A stretch of 64,000 bases of DNA from Lepeophtheirus salmonis (GCF_016086655.4 NC_052135.2:7592363-7656362); one strand, 5' to 3'; positions 1-11,475 are shown, counted from the first letter of the stretch. The notes: a model not told the origin generated them from the letters alone. Made by a program: numbers and translations.

Positions 1-619
1 AAGATAGAAACATTTGATGATCTGCGTACAGTGCACATCCTTTTTTTTTACATTTTCAGAATGGAAAGATCCAAATTTACTTATATTATTTTATCTTTTT
101 GCTTCATAAATTAGCTTGAGAAAAAAATTATAAAATGTTTTAATATTTTTTAAATAGACAATTTAAAAAATAATGAGTAATGCTGTGTTTTAATCTTTAT
201 GGCGAAATATATAGAAATTTTGTCTCCTATCAAACTTTGAACAAGATATGCTAGCTAAAGATGACGTTGTAGGACAATGTGATTTTTTTAAAATTATATG
301 ACAACTTTTCTAAACTCCCTGTAATCGAAATTCGAAAAAGTTGAAAATCAAACTGCCGCAAAGTATCAATGCTCCCACAAATTTTCATTAAATTAGGTAC
401 AAATACCCATGAGAGTAAGGACATCAACACAAATCACACTCCGTAGAAAAAGAATATAGGCAAAGATGTCGTGCCCCAATTCTAATAGTAGTCTAATAAG
501 GACTCTCACTTATCACTCCTCAACAAATCATCAGTGTTAAGACATGTCCAAGAACTTAACATATTATAATCTTCAAATCTCAATAAACTCAACCTCTCAA
601 AATAAAGGAGTCTTGGGAT
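1..619. other. A+T-rich non-coding stretch
   Basis: No coding signal on either strand. Bases 225-365 match a repeat arm seen again near 17.7 kb and are listed separately. The rest is homopolymer-rich sequence. Confidence 0.6.
225..365 (+). repeat. Half copy of the 17.4 kb fold-back repeat
   Basis: The segment reads GCTAGCTAAAGATGACG, then AAAAAGTTGAAAATCAAACT. It matches the right arm of the fold-back element at 17740-17886 (CTAACTAAAGATGACC, then AAAAAGTTGAAAAACGAAC) in the same orientation. Only one arm is present here. No coding capacity. Confidence 0.6.
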
Positions 620-1431
620 TTAAGAGGTAGGATGTTGTTTGTTGTTTTAGGCGTCAGTTAAAAAAAAAAGGGCATCGATCAAGGAAGTATTTATTTCACA
701 ATGTGGAAAAGACAGTGTGTAATTGTTGCAATCTGCAACGGACGAGACAATGTTGAGATTGCAAACTTTTTAAACTTAGACAGGTTCTTTGTCTGGAGAG
801 TCAAGAAGGAGTTCCAAAAGTCTGGAGGTGATTATGAATCAACAACTAAGTGTGATGATCAGAAGTTGAGATAATACTGCCTGAGGAGTCAGGATTTTAT
901 TGCAAATTTGCAAAAAAAAAAAAAAAATTGATGATGAACCACCCAAATTGATGAGACAATCTCAACTAGGTATCTCAACTGTTTTGAAAGGGTGATGAAA
1001 AAGTGTGTGGCAGAGGATTTGTCTGGCAACAGGACTCTACTCCATGCCACACAACAAAGAGAACATTGAATTGGTTGACATTTCTTTTTTGACTTAGTTA
1101 GACCCAGTGTTTGTACTTTATTGTGTTGAGTGCAGTAGAATGACACACCAATAGGCCCCACTGCAACATCAAATCCAAGTAGGTAGATGTCCAAGATCCG
1201 GGAGGAATTCTGGAATCTGCCAAGATTGCAACTGTCAACAAGACCTGATCCCATTTCCAAGGTCGAATCCAGGTATTATTGACACCAAAGACGAAATTTT
1301 TGAATAATATTTTTTTTATTCAGCTTTCACTTGGCATTGGGGTTTGTTAAAATAGGATGATTAGTTTAGGAGAAAATCCATTAAAAAAACAAAAACAATT
1401 GTGTTTGTTGTTAAATAGTGATCAACCCTTG
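620..1431 (+). mobile_element. Tc1/mariner relic, family A copy 1, internally deleted
   Basis: A frame at 701-874 encodes a 57-residue remnant with the helix-turn-helix core IVAICNGRDNVEIANFLNL followed by WRVKKEFQKSGG, the head of a Tc1/mariner transposase. After stops and frameshifts the tail of the same kind of protein appears: a degenerate SPDLNPLD/VWG-like block near 1110-1150, then MSKIREEFWNLP and a decayed C-terminus ending near 1306. The catalytic centre is missing. The stretch after the tail (about 1358-1431) matches in inverse orientation the left ends of the relics at 28167 and 60780, so the 3' terminal repeat probably ends at 1431 before a TA. The 5' end is truncated around 620. 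Non-functional. Confidence 0.7.
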
Positions 1432-1433
1432 TA

Positions 1434-1941
1434 CCTTGTTTTTTATGACCACAATCATACTTATCCCAGTTTTTATGAAATGCGAGAAATCAGCGTTATA
1501 TGAAATCCGTATTGCACAGGGACTTTTTTATTACTAAAACCCATAAAATGGGATAAATAATTTTTCAAAGTCCACTTTTTACTATTTTTTCTTTGTTTTT
1601 CTTAGTATGGTTAGGGTAATAAAAACATTTTACACATCATAAATTATTTAAATAATATATGGGAGGCAAGATACTTGTAAAATTTAATCTTGATGGAGTA
1701 TATACTTGTTTCTTAATCCGGTTTCAAACAACGCAGATTTTGCATAACGCCGTGTTTAAAATTATTCTGACTCTCCAAATATAAATACGGGTTGCTTATC
1801 AAATCGTTAAAGTTATTTTTTTCTTCTTCTCATAATATTAATGAGGAAGATTTATTGTTGTATCTCCATCCCTTCTTTTCATTCTCTATTGAGGACAATA
1901 TTATTTATATGACATTTACAATGTATGTATGTATCTATGTA
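1434..1941. other. Non-coding stretch
   Basis: A+T-rich DNA between two transposon relics. Open frames here are short and hydrophobic from T-runs, with no recognisable domain. Confidence 0.5.
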
Positions 1942-3490
1942 CTGGGTGCGAGGAAATTAATTTTACATTTAGCTTTGCTTATCTGCAGAAGTTGTATGTT
2001 GATTAATCATATTGTTTCAACAAGCAAACATTGTTGAGAATGGATCTAAGGTACTTTATGTTTCAATCTTAAATGTCAGAACAACGAGACAAAAGAGTTG
2101 AAGTATTGCTTTTGCTCCGTGTGGAATCGCCTCCAACTGAGATTACAAAGCAGAAAGAGATCCCCACACTACTGTCTATAACATTTAAAAGAGTTTGGAT
2201 GACAACAAAGGCATTGAGCGGAAGTATTGTCATTGTTTGACGAAGTTGCTGGAGCGTGTCAAGAAGACTTTGAAAACAGAGCTAACAAAATCAATTTGCG
2301 TCCATGCAGGCAAATGACTCTGTCCGAGTTGACACTTTGAAACGCTATTAAGGTCATTGGTGATTTCATGAAAGAGACTGGACTCATGACCATTGGTCAA
2401 ATCCATAACTATAACAACTTGTATATGAAAACTTCATACTTCATACTGATGTACAATGCGTTCTTTATCGAAATTATCCGGAGGGGAAAAGCTCACTGAT
2501 CCCATCTCTCCTGGAGAATATAAACATCCGATTTGCTATACAAATTAGCTAAAGGATCAAAAGCCCTTTGATCATTATTGAAAGAATAATAATGAGACCA
2601 AGTTAAAATGGATCCAATCATAATTTTTAGTAATCAATTCTCCAATCTGTGAGACAAATGGTTCAGATACGTCTTCCATTTTTACAAACAAGTCTTAAAT
2701 CCAAGCAGAGGATAAAGTATGCCACTTCTGTAAAACAGAGTTGGATACCATTTTTTTATATATTTGACACTTGTCCTCAGATAGTACCAATAATAAGTAT
2801 GGTAGAAGCTCTTGTCCTAGAACACTACTTATAAGGTTACTTTTCAGCCTTCAGACTGGCTAGTATCAACTTTGTCTCTGTTCAAAGACGCATTTAAAAT
2901 CGAATAATATAATTACAGGAATCCAAAGAGTTATTTACGGGATAAAAATTAAAAACAAAGCTATTTCAGATGGGCTCAAGAGTCTGGTTTCGAGAAGAAT
3001 AGGTCATTGCACGGCTTCTCAAATGATGGAAGGACGTTTCAACGTTTGTAAGCAAAGGATTTACCAAACCTTCTGATCCTTTGTTTTTATATTTAGCTAA
3101 ATTATGTGTATTCCTGCCTAATCTTTAGTTAAATTGATTTACTTTAAAAAATAACGCTGGTACGAAGAGTCTGGTACGTGGGATGAGGCCATTATTAACG
3201 CATGAAGTTCGTATTCAATGACATAAAGTCTGCTCCTCCTGGTCGTTGCATCATTTTCAGTGATGACTAAACTATGGCTTCTATTTGCATCTTTAGGCAT
3301 AGAGATGCCGGGTCAGGTAACCGAACATTGAGGTCCTAAAAGCAGTAGTCCATAAGAAGTGGAATACAATGGACAAGGATGATTGAAGAAGGGGTGTGTC
3401 AACTTTTTTTGAAGTATTTAACGTTTTAACATTTAAAAGGTCCGTTAAATGTAGTAATGTAAAGTGTATAACTAATTTCCTCGCACTCGG
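1942..3490 (+). mobile_element. Tc1-like element relic with both ends
   Basis: The left end CTGGGTGCGAGGAAATTA and the inverted right end (rc: CCGAGTGCGAGGAAATTA) are each flanked by TA, the Tc1/mariner target. Inside, a head begins at 2073: MSEQRDKRVEVLLLLRVESP is followed after a frameshift by TVYNI, a degenerate helix-turn-helix, then ERVKKTLKTELTKS and RPCRQM, matching the linker of mariner-type transposases. Near 3331-3395 the tail appears as NIEVLKAVVHKKWNTMDKDD, with a stop right after it. The middle (about 2520-3150) is unrecognisable, so it is either decayed or replaced. Many stops and frameshifts: dead. Confidence 0.6.
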
Positions 3491-4189
3491 TATATGTTAT
3501 ATGTGTAGAAACATAATCCTTGTGCCTTCTATTTGAAAAAATAAAATAAAAAATATGACTTTATTTATTTACTTGTTCTTCTAATCCTCGGAGGTCAACC
3601 TTATTATGGGGATGCCATTTATGTAGTACATATACATACATAGATCAGTTATAACACGTTATATAAAGCTCTATAAATCTTTCAAACAGGAGAATTATGT
3701 AGAAAGAAGGAGGGGGGAAGAAGAGTTACAAAAAAGAAAATGTAGTAAATTTACTATTTGCAAAGGCTTGTACTAAAAAAATATATATACATATAAAGTA
3801 GTGTTGAGACTTTGTTAGAGACCGATTTTTTTTCCGGGCTTAAGTGATGAAGTGTCCAAAGAGAAATTAAAAACATTTCTTTGATAAAAAAGACAAAAAA
3901 AAAAAATTATTTGGTTAATCTTTTTTAACCAAATTTTACTGCAAGACCGGTCCAGAGCAAAGTTGGACTGAATTAATTAGAGTGATTATTAATTCAGACC
4001 GATCTAATATTTCAAGATCGTAATAGTAATGCAAATCGTCTGTATATAAAGATAGGCAGAATCCACATTTTCTCGGATCTGGATCGCTTGGGATCTTTGG
4101 ACCTAAATACTCAGTCTAATTTTCGAGTACCCAAACTTTCGGATCCAGATGCCTTTCACGTTTGTTTGCAGCTGATATAATAAACCATT
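3491..4189. other. Non-coding stretch with one short hairpin
   Basis: No gene seen. At 3968-3977 and 3988-3997 there is a 10-bp inverted pair (CTGAATTAAT / ATTAATTCAG) with a 10-base loop. The text around it (GGACTGAATTAA, CAGACCGATC) loosely resembles the GGACTGA-rich ends of the MULE-type satellites elsewhere in the window, but is too short to assign. Confidence 0.35.
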
Positions 4190-4280
4190 ATGACAGCTAA
4201 GCTGCACTTCTCTTAAACATTCTACTGATTGTCAGGGTTTATTTTTACATACCAGCAGGAAATATATTATGGATCACTCT
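4190..4280 (+). repeat. Dispersed repeat family D, short copy
   Basis: TGACAGCTAAG, then ATTGTCAGGGTTTATTTTTA and CATACCAGCAGGAAATATAT, match the right part of the family D copy at 63463-63575 and the copy at 56110-56190. No coding content. Confidence 0.5.
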
Positions 4281-4829
4281 GTATAACATACGAGTATAAT
4301 ATATCTCTTATTTTATAACAATTTTGAAGGATTTTTTGTCCCCCAAATACGTTTTATATTTAACCATATATTACCTTCAAATGTAAGCCTTTATTTAAAG
4401 TGTCATTAATTTTCTCCCTTATAAAAAGGGGAATTCGTTTGATAAAAGTCTTTAAAATTTATTTCGCTATGAGCAAGGACAGATATGATATCATTTTACT
4501 GTAAAGGAATAGTGATTCATTTTTCTTAGGAAGAAAAATGAAGAAATTTTGGGGAATTATATTTTGCTCTTTTTATTTGTCTATCTGCAGTTGAACCGTG
4601 GTCTGAAGGATGAGGAGATTACATTCTCCTACACATCATGATACCTTTTAGCTAATTAAATGACTCCCAAAAGTGCTAATTGTTCGAATATCTAAAAAAG
4701 TCCCTCGCAAAAATAGTCTCAATAGAAAAGAAGGATAGTTAGATGTACTTTTTTGAGCTTGTTGAGAAGAAGAATGACCCTTGTTAGTCTTTTCTCATTA
4801 GTGTAATTGGTAATGATATGCTTTTTGCA
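4281..4829. other. Non-coding stretch
   Basis: No coding or structural signal recognised beyond A/T runs. Confidence 0.4.
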
Positions 4830-5031
4830 TTTGGTAATTTAGTCAACACCCATGTCCCATAGTTTATTAACTCCTGTCCATCACTTTCCACGTGGTCTTT
4901 CAAATGTCCCACGAGATTTAAAACATTTTTTAATACCATAAACATCCTTTTTGGTGATGCCTAAGTGCCTGGTAATCTCCGTTGAACATTTCATTTATTG
5001 ACTTCCTTTTGGTCTTCATGTTTTCAATCAA
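4830..5031 (-). mobile_element. Tc1/mariner transposase head, remnant
   Basis: Read on the minus strand, one frame gives EITRHLGITKKDVYGIKKCF followed by KSRGTFERPRGK. This is a well-shaped helix-turn-helix plus basic linker of a Tc1/mariner transposase. A stop follows GK. Upstream (5011-5031 side) MKTKRKSI reads in a shifted frame. No tail, catalytic residues or terminal repeats were found, so this is a 5' fragment only. Confidence 0.5.
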
Positions 5032-5984
5032 TAAGCTTTTTTAAATGTCTAATTTTTTTCTGAAGTTTTAATACTTATACAAAAATTAAAAAAAATATAT
5101 TCTTTGTGTGTAGGCTATTTTAAGGTTGGAGTTGTTGTGAGAAATCGGGTATAAAATACCTACCGAATTTATAAAACATTAATAAATCGGAAGATAATTT
5201 ATGCATAGATAGTAGTACCACTTCAATTAGTGTATGACGAGTAAATTGTCTTTACACATTATACGAGAGGTTTGATACCTTGAAACAAAGCACAGAGTCC
5301 CAGACAAAAAGTAAAAACAAAATTCAGATTCCTGAAAAAGAAACGGGAAAGAAAGCCCTTTCACAAATCAAATGACAGATATGCATAAATAATGGATATA
5401 ATTTCTCAATGACTGTAAGGAAGCTACATACGTGGTTGAGTAAGGCCTATTTCTCTCCTCAACTGCCTCACTATTCTTAAATACATACATATATGTCTTT
5501 GTTTTTCTCGATATTGGATTTATGTACACATTTTATTTGTTGATTACATTTATTTAATGGATGACAACATCTGCCATCAGGTTTTTATTTTATTGCATCC
5601 CTCTTTACTACATAGCAATAAGAATTGGTTATTTAGCCTTTGTTAGAACAAACAAACATATGTATGGTTGTAAACTCTACTAGGTTAATATTTATTGTTC
5701 TTCCTAATTTGAAATACTTACACAGAATATTAAATTGATCGAGGATAAAAAGTACTTGAAAGAGCTTGGAAGGCAGTCCGTAATCATGGTGTTTGTGAAG
5801 ATATGCTGCGATAAATGGATTGGGTTTGACGTTAGAAAGAGTGGATAATCTCTCAAATGGACAGCATTCTTTTTAACTTTTCCTCCTTTAGCCCCAAAAT
5901 CCTTTTGGATTTATGTCAATCTGCAAAAGAAATTTAATTTATCAAATTAAATAAAATAATAGAACTTTGCATCTTATATACATA
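5032..5984. other. Non-coding stretch
   Basis: A+T-rich DNA without a recognised gene. Open frames are short and of low complexity. Confidence 0.4.
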
Positions 5985-6260
5985 TATATTAATAAAGCAA
6001 AGTTTGTCTTTCTGTCTGTCTGTCTAAATGTATAGGAACAAGTCAGCGGGTGCTTCATGATGAATATAATAAACATACATATTTGGATCTAAGAAATAAC
6101 AATGTAGTCGTATTAATGAAATATTGTAGGCGGGTGTATATAGCATCCAACGTGTACTATAAGTATATAGTCCACCCTGATGTAAATTATATACATATTT
6201 GTCAAATAAAAAATAATAATCTAGTCGCATAAATGAAATATACCAAGCGTGTGCCCTAAA
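5985..6260 (+). repeat. Dispersed repeat family U with a Helitron-like 5' motif
   Basis: Begins with TAATAAAGCAAAGTTTGTCT and a TCTG run, the start seen in many arthropod non-autonomous Helitrons. It then carries two degenerate units about 117 bp apart: GTAGTCGTATTAATGAAATA plus GGCGGGTGTAT near 6104-6139, and CTAGTCGCATAAATGAAATA plus AAGCGTGTGCC near 6220-6255. A further diverged unit is at 7088-7136, and an inverted copy at 60239-60292. The open frames crossing this repeat on both strands are not genes. Confidence 0.5.
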
Positions 6261-6414
6261 ACAAGAGCAAAGTTTCTGTTTACTTTTGTTATTGGTTTCT
6301 TATGTTTATCATAATTCATAAGTGTATTTGTTAAGATTTGAATAAAATATAAACGCGGGTATGTTAAAATTTATTTTGTTTGCTTTTATGAATGAACACT
6401 AAGTAAATGTAGGA

Positions 6415-6560
6415 TGTGTGTAAAGAAAAGTCTAAGTATAGCGATTAGAAAAGGAAAAACGGTTGATGCGTCTGCTCTTTATTTAATAAGTTGTGGGTGT
6501 GAATTATTTTTCACAAAAAAAAAAAAAAATCTCGCCTATCTTTGGTGTAAATTGATTTAA
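6415..6560 (+). repeat. Dispersed repeat family F, copy 1
   Basis: Contains GCGATTAGAAAAGGAAAAAC, TTTAATAAGTTG and CTCGCCTATCTTTGGTGTAA. These blocks recur at 9600-9700 with 11364-11475 (split by an insertion), at 15795-15995, and inverted at 16215-16330 and 41080-41360. Non-coding. Confidence 0.6.
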
Positions 6561-6589
6561 AAATGTATAATATATATATTTTTTTAGGT

Positions 6590-6815
6590 AAAAAACCTCA
6601 ACTTAAAATCAAATTGAGTTATGTATCTCAATTTGTTCGAAAGTTATGATCGATAATGATTCTTGTGCGATTTGTGTTACATCGCCCGTGACCTTTGACC
6701 ATTACTTCTCAAGTTCAATGGCCTCTTACTGTGACCATAAATAATATTCGTACTTAGTTTGATCAAAATCGATGAGTAACTTTTGGCGTAATCCTGGTGA
6801 CTAACAAACTTTAGT
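6590..6815 (-). repeat. Helitron-like family H, copy 1
   Basis: On the minus strand it reads GTTTGTTAGTCACC, GATTTTGATCAAACTTAGTA, AGTAAGAGGCCATTGAA and AAATTGAGATACATAACTC. The same blocks in the same order are at 27337-27510 on the plus strand and, shorter, at 42610-42775. The 3' hairpin end seen at 27737-27762 is missing here. Confidence 0.6.
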
Positions 6816-8045
6816 CTCTAGATTGAAGCACCCCCTGGCTCATCATGTCAATATTTTTTTTTCTTAAGCTGTTATTAATATTCTTTTATTATTGAGGAGA
6901 GAACATCTAAGTATTGTGTAAGTACGTGTGAGTATGCTCATAAATTAAAACAGAGCTTGTCTGTTCGTGGGAACATAAAAAATCTGATCAATGCCAAGTA
7001 CTATTTACAATTAGTATTATATAATTAAAGTAAAGTTTGTCTATCGACGCCTCATTTTTGAGTGTGCGCTTAATATCTAAGAACTGCGTGACTACTTGAT
7101 GTATGAAATAAAAATGTTAGCAACAAGCGTGTGTATCTAAAGCTCAGGGCGTCTTATTACATTTTATGCTAATTCAAATTGGACATGACGTCATCAATAT
7201 GTATTTATCCAATTGTCAGTTAATATAAATTGGTAAAAATATCCTGTAGATACTATTTTTAACAATATATATATATTGAAATACGCAAAGTAAACCATTT
7301 TCTCAACACAAAAATCAAAGAGTATCTATAATTTCATTTAAAAGGAGTGGTTTTTGATTAATTCTTTATTAAATTCAAAATTATACTTTGGAGAGGCATC
7401 ATAATCCATCAATGTCAATGAAACTGTCTAATTGCTTTATTTCATGTATTATATATTTTGACAATAATTGAATATTACATTTTGCAACTCTCTCTTATAA
7501 AAAACCCACAATTTCTTTTAATATTATAAATGTTATCTAAATGGGATTCGACAGTTTTTCAATTAAATTTCAATAGATTATTTCGTAAAATAGTTCGATT
7601 CTTTTTCCCCTAGAAGTCACTTTTTTCTTGAGGATAAGGAATATGCCCAGATGTAATTATATAAAATGTACTTATGCAAATGACAATATCATTACACGAT
7701 ACACAATCGTTAGAAAGTAAAAACTAAGAGACATTAAAAAGATTTTTTAGTATGTATTTAGATTTTATTCATTCCAAAAAGAAAAAAAAAACTCAATTAC
7801 AAGTTGAAGAACTTTAAATGGAGGTCATTAATGGAATATAAAAATCTTCTCTGGAGTCTTTTATATGTACATAAATTTCACGCATGAATGAAGAATAAAG
7901 CCCTTTCCAATGGGCTAATATCAGTCATTAAAAAAACTATTAATTTTATGTTTCTGGGGAAATAATATGACAGAATGAGTCACCTCCTATAATTAAATGT
8001 AATAAATTTTATGGGAATAAGTAAGTTCATTCCTTTGACTAAGAG
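6816..8045. other. Non-coding repeat-rich stretch
   Basis: Apart from a diverged family U unit near 7088-7136 and another GTAAAGTTTGTC start near 7031, no gene or repeat was recognised. Confidence 0.4.
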
Positions 8046-8908
8046 TATTATACTTGCTAAAAAGTTCATACGCTGATACAGAGATGTCATTAAATCATTT
8101 TAAAGAGGCAATTTCCTACGAAAAACATGAAAGAGTCCACAAATTAATTTTGAATGATCGTAGAGTGGAGTTGATTGGCGAAAATCTGCATATATCAAAG
8201 GAACGTGTTGGACATATCGTGCATGAATATTTGGAAATGTGAAAGCTGTGTTTATAATGGGGTTTGCAGGAGCTCCAAATTGATCAAAGACAACAACGTG
8301 TTCAATGTTCATGATTAGGAGGCAATTTTAGCAAAATTCAGCAACAATAATAAATACGAATTTCTGGCAAAATATGACTATGGATGTATTCTATGTCCAA
8401 CGATACACTACTGAACACAATCGACGGTGCACCGAGAGGACTGTACGCGATGAAAAGACTCCAAAGTATGGAAAGATGCAACAGTCGACTGATAAGGTTA
8501 TGGCATCAGTATTCCAGGATTTACATGGTATAATATTGATTAATTACGTAGAAAGAGACCAAAATATCAACACCAATTATTACATAAGATTGTTTGAACG
8601 TTTAAAGGATGGAATGATGAAAAAAAAATCCCAATTTGAAGAAGAAAATGTACTGTTTCATCATGACAGTCCACCGTGTTATAAATTAATGAAAACCATG
8701 GCAAAATTGCTTGGATTAGGCTACAAATTGTTTCCCTTTCAATGTATTCTCCAGATCTGGTTCTGCTTGCAGACTTTAAAAAAAATCAAGGGTAATCCCT
8801 CCAACTGAGGCCTATTTTGAGACTATAGGGAAATCTTACTTTAAAAATGGAATTGGAATTTATACTATTGTTATCGTTTTATTTATTCAACGTAACTACA
8901 TTGAATAA
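8046..8908 (+). pseudogene. SETMAR-like mariner transposase pseudogene
   Basis: The best-preserved classical mariner in the window. 8054-8242 encodes the end of the DNA-binding region (GENLHISKERVGHIVHEYLE, with a YLGM-like end), then stops. The block at 8374-8808 (144 codons) covers the catalytic core: GKMQQSTDKVMASVFQDLHG, then INYVERDQNINTNYY, ERLKDGM, and VLFHHDSPPCYKLMKTMAKL. The last is the decayed DNAPCH motif, whose D survives. It continues as LLGLGYKLFPFQ where HPPYSPDL is expected. The tail AYFETIGKSYFKNGI and NYIE ends at 8908. The first catalytic D lies where the copy reads TMDVFYVQRY. Stops at 8240, 8300-8350 and 8806 and a frameshift make it inactive. Terminal repeats not identified. 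Confidence 0.8.
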
Positions 8909-9599
8909 ATAAAGCATATTCTGACAAATGTTTTTCACTATGTTAGCCAACCAACATTTCAGTCAACCTGCGTTGAGTAAATTAGTATTATAACACATTT
9001 CTTTTCAAACTGTGGGGCACGTCCATTAGTTGTTAAAAACAGAGGCGTCAAAGGGGTATCAGTTTGGTATATTTAGGCAACAATAGGTCTAAAATCTTTT
9101 GCTTGAGCCATAAATTCAGCTGAGGAAAAGGTAAAATATATAATGATAATACTCTGTTTAGTCGATATTCGATTATTAGGGATTTTGCTGTAGTACGGGT
9201 TTTCATTCAAGTCCCTTTTAATAATGTTATAATAGTTTGTAGCACAGAGAATCTCGACCAAACTGGTATATCTATTCTATGACGCAAATTACTTGGGCTG
9301 TTCATGTTATTGTGTTACTTTGCTTACAAAAAAATTCATTTGTATTTTGTAGTCATTTGTCGATTCTTCTGCTTCTTTTCCCTTTTTAAATTGATTAGTT
9401 GAATTTCAATTAGCTCTTGTTAAGCAGTGAACAATTATCAGCAAATAATTATAAAATAATAATTCTATGATGGTGAAGAATTAGCTAAATATCAAATTGA
9501 TTTTTAGCTCTTTTTACTGTTTCTTTTTGGAGGAAAGGTTTTGTGATGCATCTTTTGTCTTGCGAATAGCAGCTTGTTTCTTTTATGGATGTATCTAAA
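8909..9599. other. Non-coding stretch
   Basis: No coding signal or repeat family recognised between the mariner relic and the family F repeat. Confidence 0.4.
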
Positions 9600-9700
9600 A
9601 AAAAAGGCATTTTTGTAAATAAAAAAACTAAGTTTAGTGATTTTAAAAGTAAAAACGGTTGTTGGGTGTAGTCCTTTTTTGTTCATCATTTAATAAATTG
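9600..9700 (+). repeat. Family F repeat, left half, interrupted by a LINE
   Basis: TAGTGATTTTAAAAG, AAAAACGGTTGTTGG and TTTGTTCATCATTTAATAAA match the start of the family F copies at 6415 and 15795. The match breaks at 9700 and resumes at 11364, so the retrotransposon in between was inserted into a pre-existing family F copy. Confidence 0.55.
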
Positions 9701-11363
9701 CCGTCCTCATGTTGATCATATCGTCAAAAAAACCAAGAAGGTATTATTTGCTGCAAGAAACTTAGTTGGTTGCCAATGGGGCTTCCGGCCTATATACGTC
9801 AAATGGATTCGAGAGGCATGATTGGAATCATTGGTATGTTATGGCGCAGTAATATGGGCACCTTGGATAATAGGAAAATAGGGAAACATCACTTAGTTTC
9901 AAAGGGTCAATAGAATTGCCTGTCTCTTGATGTGTAGAGCAATGCGATCAACACCATCAAAATCAATGGAGATTATTTTTAATATGGAACCTTTATAAAA
10001 AAAAATGCACTGACAAATAGATTAAGAATTATGGATGATGTTCCAATAATGGGTTGCACAGTCAAGAACAAAAGGAGGACAAACCCTCCTCCAACAAGAT
10101 TTAGATAAAATACTCCACTAATTTGAAACACCCATTGAAAAAATAAATCATTAACCTTATAACTGTCTTTCATTTGGGACTATGAAGGAAGAGACTTTTG
10201 CAAATCCTCGATGTATAAATGTGTTCACTGATGGATCAAAAATTAGGTATTGCCGTTGTATTTTTGTGTGGCAACGAATCTATTCTTGACGGTTGTGGAA
10301 ATTCAAACTGGTATCACACAGTGTTTTTTAGTCGGAGTAACAAGGAATTTTTCAAGCACAGCAAGCTCTTGTTGGGATGGAAAATCATTCAGGCTGTCCA
10401 GTGGTTTTTCATACTGTTAGTATGGCTGCCATAGATTGCCTGTCAAAAAAAAGAGGAGCCCTTACTATAAAGCAAGAAAGGATATTGGCTGAGATTGGCA
10501 AAATGAAAGGTTCTTTAAACATGTCGTGGGCAAAGGGCCATAACAATAATACGGGCAATGAATATGTGGATGCACTAGCTAAAATGGGATGTAAAATGAC
10601 TGAAAAATATACAAAGGAAGTCCCACTGGTCACAGTAAAAACTGAAGTGAGAAAAAAATTAATTATGTCTAGTTGAACGAGTGTCAAGGTGATCCAAGTT
10701 GTCGGCAAAAAAGTATTTTTTTCCTTGTCTTTTTGAGGGATGGAAAATATATAATAATAATATAGAACATCAATTAAAAAGGTTTTAAGTTTTGTGACTG
10801 GTCATATTCCCTTGAAGAAACATCTAAAAAGGATAGGCTTGGTGGAGGATGACTCATGCAGGTTGTGTAAAGATGAATTAGAATCTCCTGTACATCGTAT
10901 AACGAGATATAATGCTCTAGAAAGCATGTGGAGAGATATATGGGCTTTAGTCAAGATCTGCAATTCAACAAGAAATACATTTTATTTTTTATTAATAGAA
11001 TTATTGTTACTGGTCGTTTTGGCGATGTTTTATAGAAGTTTGTGATTTTGACGGTAATCCTGAACTGTCGTGAAATGACATTATGTGTGTTGACTTTTCC
11101 TTTAAGAGATGCTCTTATTTTCATTGTGGTGTGTTTATATTTATGTTTTGGTTTTGAAGTGGTGTTTGTTTTAAGTATTTTATATAAGTGTTCCTTTTGG
11201 GATTTTATTTTATTTTCTAAAAATGTGAGGATTGCATTTTCATATGGAATATACCTTAACTTCTGGGGTATATACTATAAGTCCGGGTTGGTGCATTAAA
11301 TTGGAGCTTCTTTGACCTTGGGGCGGCTGTGTCGTCGCATATGCTCCAGGGGTAAGAATAGAA
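9701..11363 (+). mobile_element. 5'-truncated non-LTR retrotransposon (I/LOA-like) fragment
   Basis: The fragment starts in the C-terminal part of a reverse transcriptase (AARNLVGCQWGFRP, then YGAVIWAPWIIGK) and runs through the connection region (AMRSTP-like). An RNase H domain follows, starting INVFTDGSK near 10207. After frameshifts it continues as HTVSMAAIDCLSKKRGALTI, LAEIGKMKGSLNMSWAKGH and NTGNEYVDALAKMG, with the RNase H acidic residues and WxKGH visible. A zinc-knuckle-like tail follows at 10794-10960: VTGHIPLKKHLKRIGL, CRLCKDE, and a decayed H-x-C. The remainder to 11363 is 3' UTR. Stops and frameshifts abound. RNase H inside a non-LTR element points to I, LOA or related clades rather than classical jockey; the clade is inferred. 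It is flanked by AATAAATTG (9692-9700) and AATAAGTTG (11364-11372), the probable target duplication. Confidence 0.8.
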
Positions 11364-11475
11364 AATAAGTTGTTATAGTCTTAACCTTTCAACCCTGAAG
11401 TAAGAATTCTCGTCTATCTTTGTTGTATATTGTTTTAAAAATATATAACAAAATTAAAACATATGAATTTAAATA
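11364..11475 (+). repeat. Family F repeat, right half
   Basis: CTGAAGTAAGAATTCTCGTC, TATCTTTGTTGTATATTG and TATGAATTTAAATATAA match family F copies (15900-15985). It starts with AATAAGTTG, the second copy of the target site of the inserted retrotransposon. Confidence 0.55.

Noticed and set aside
889..1260. 123-codon minus-strand frame
   Set aside because: It is the shadow of a plus-strand transposase relic whose head and tail read on the other strand.
6024..6232. Overlapping open frames of 60-68 codons on both strands
   Set aside because: They lie in the family U repeat, which recurs inverted at 60239-60292 without a conserved frame.
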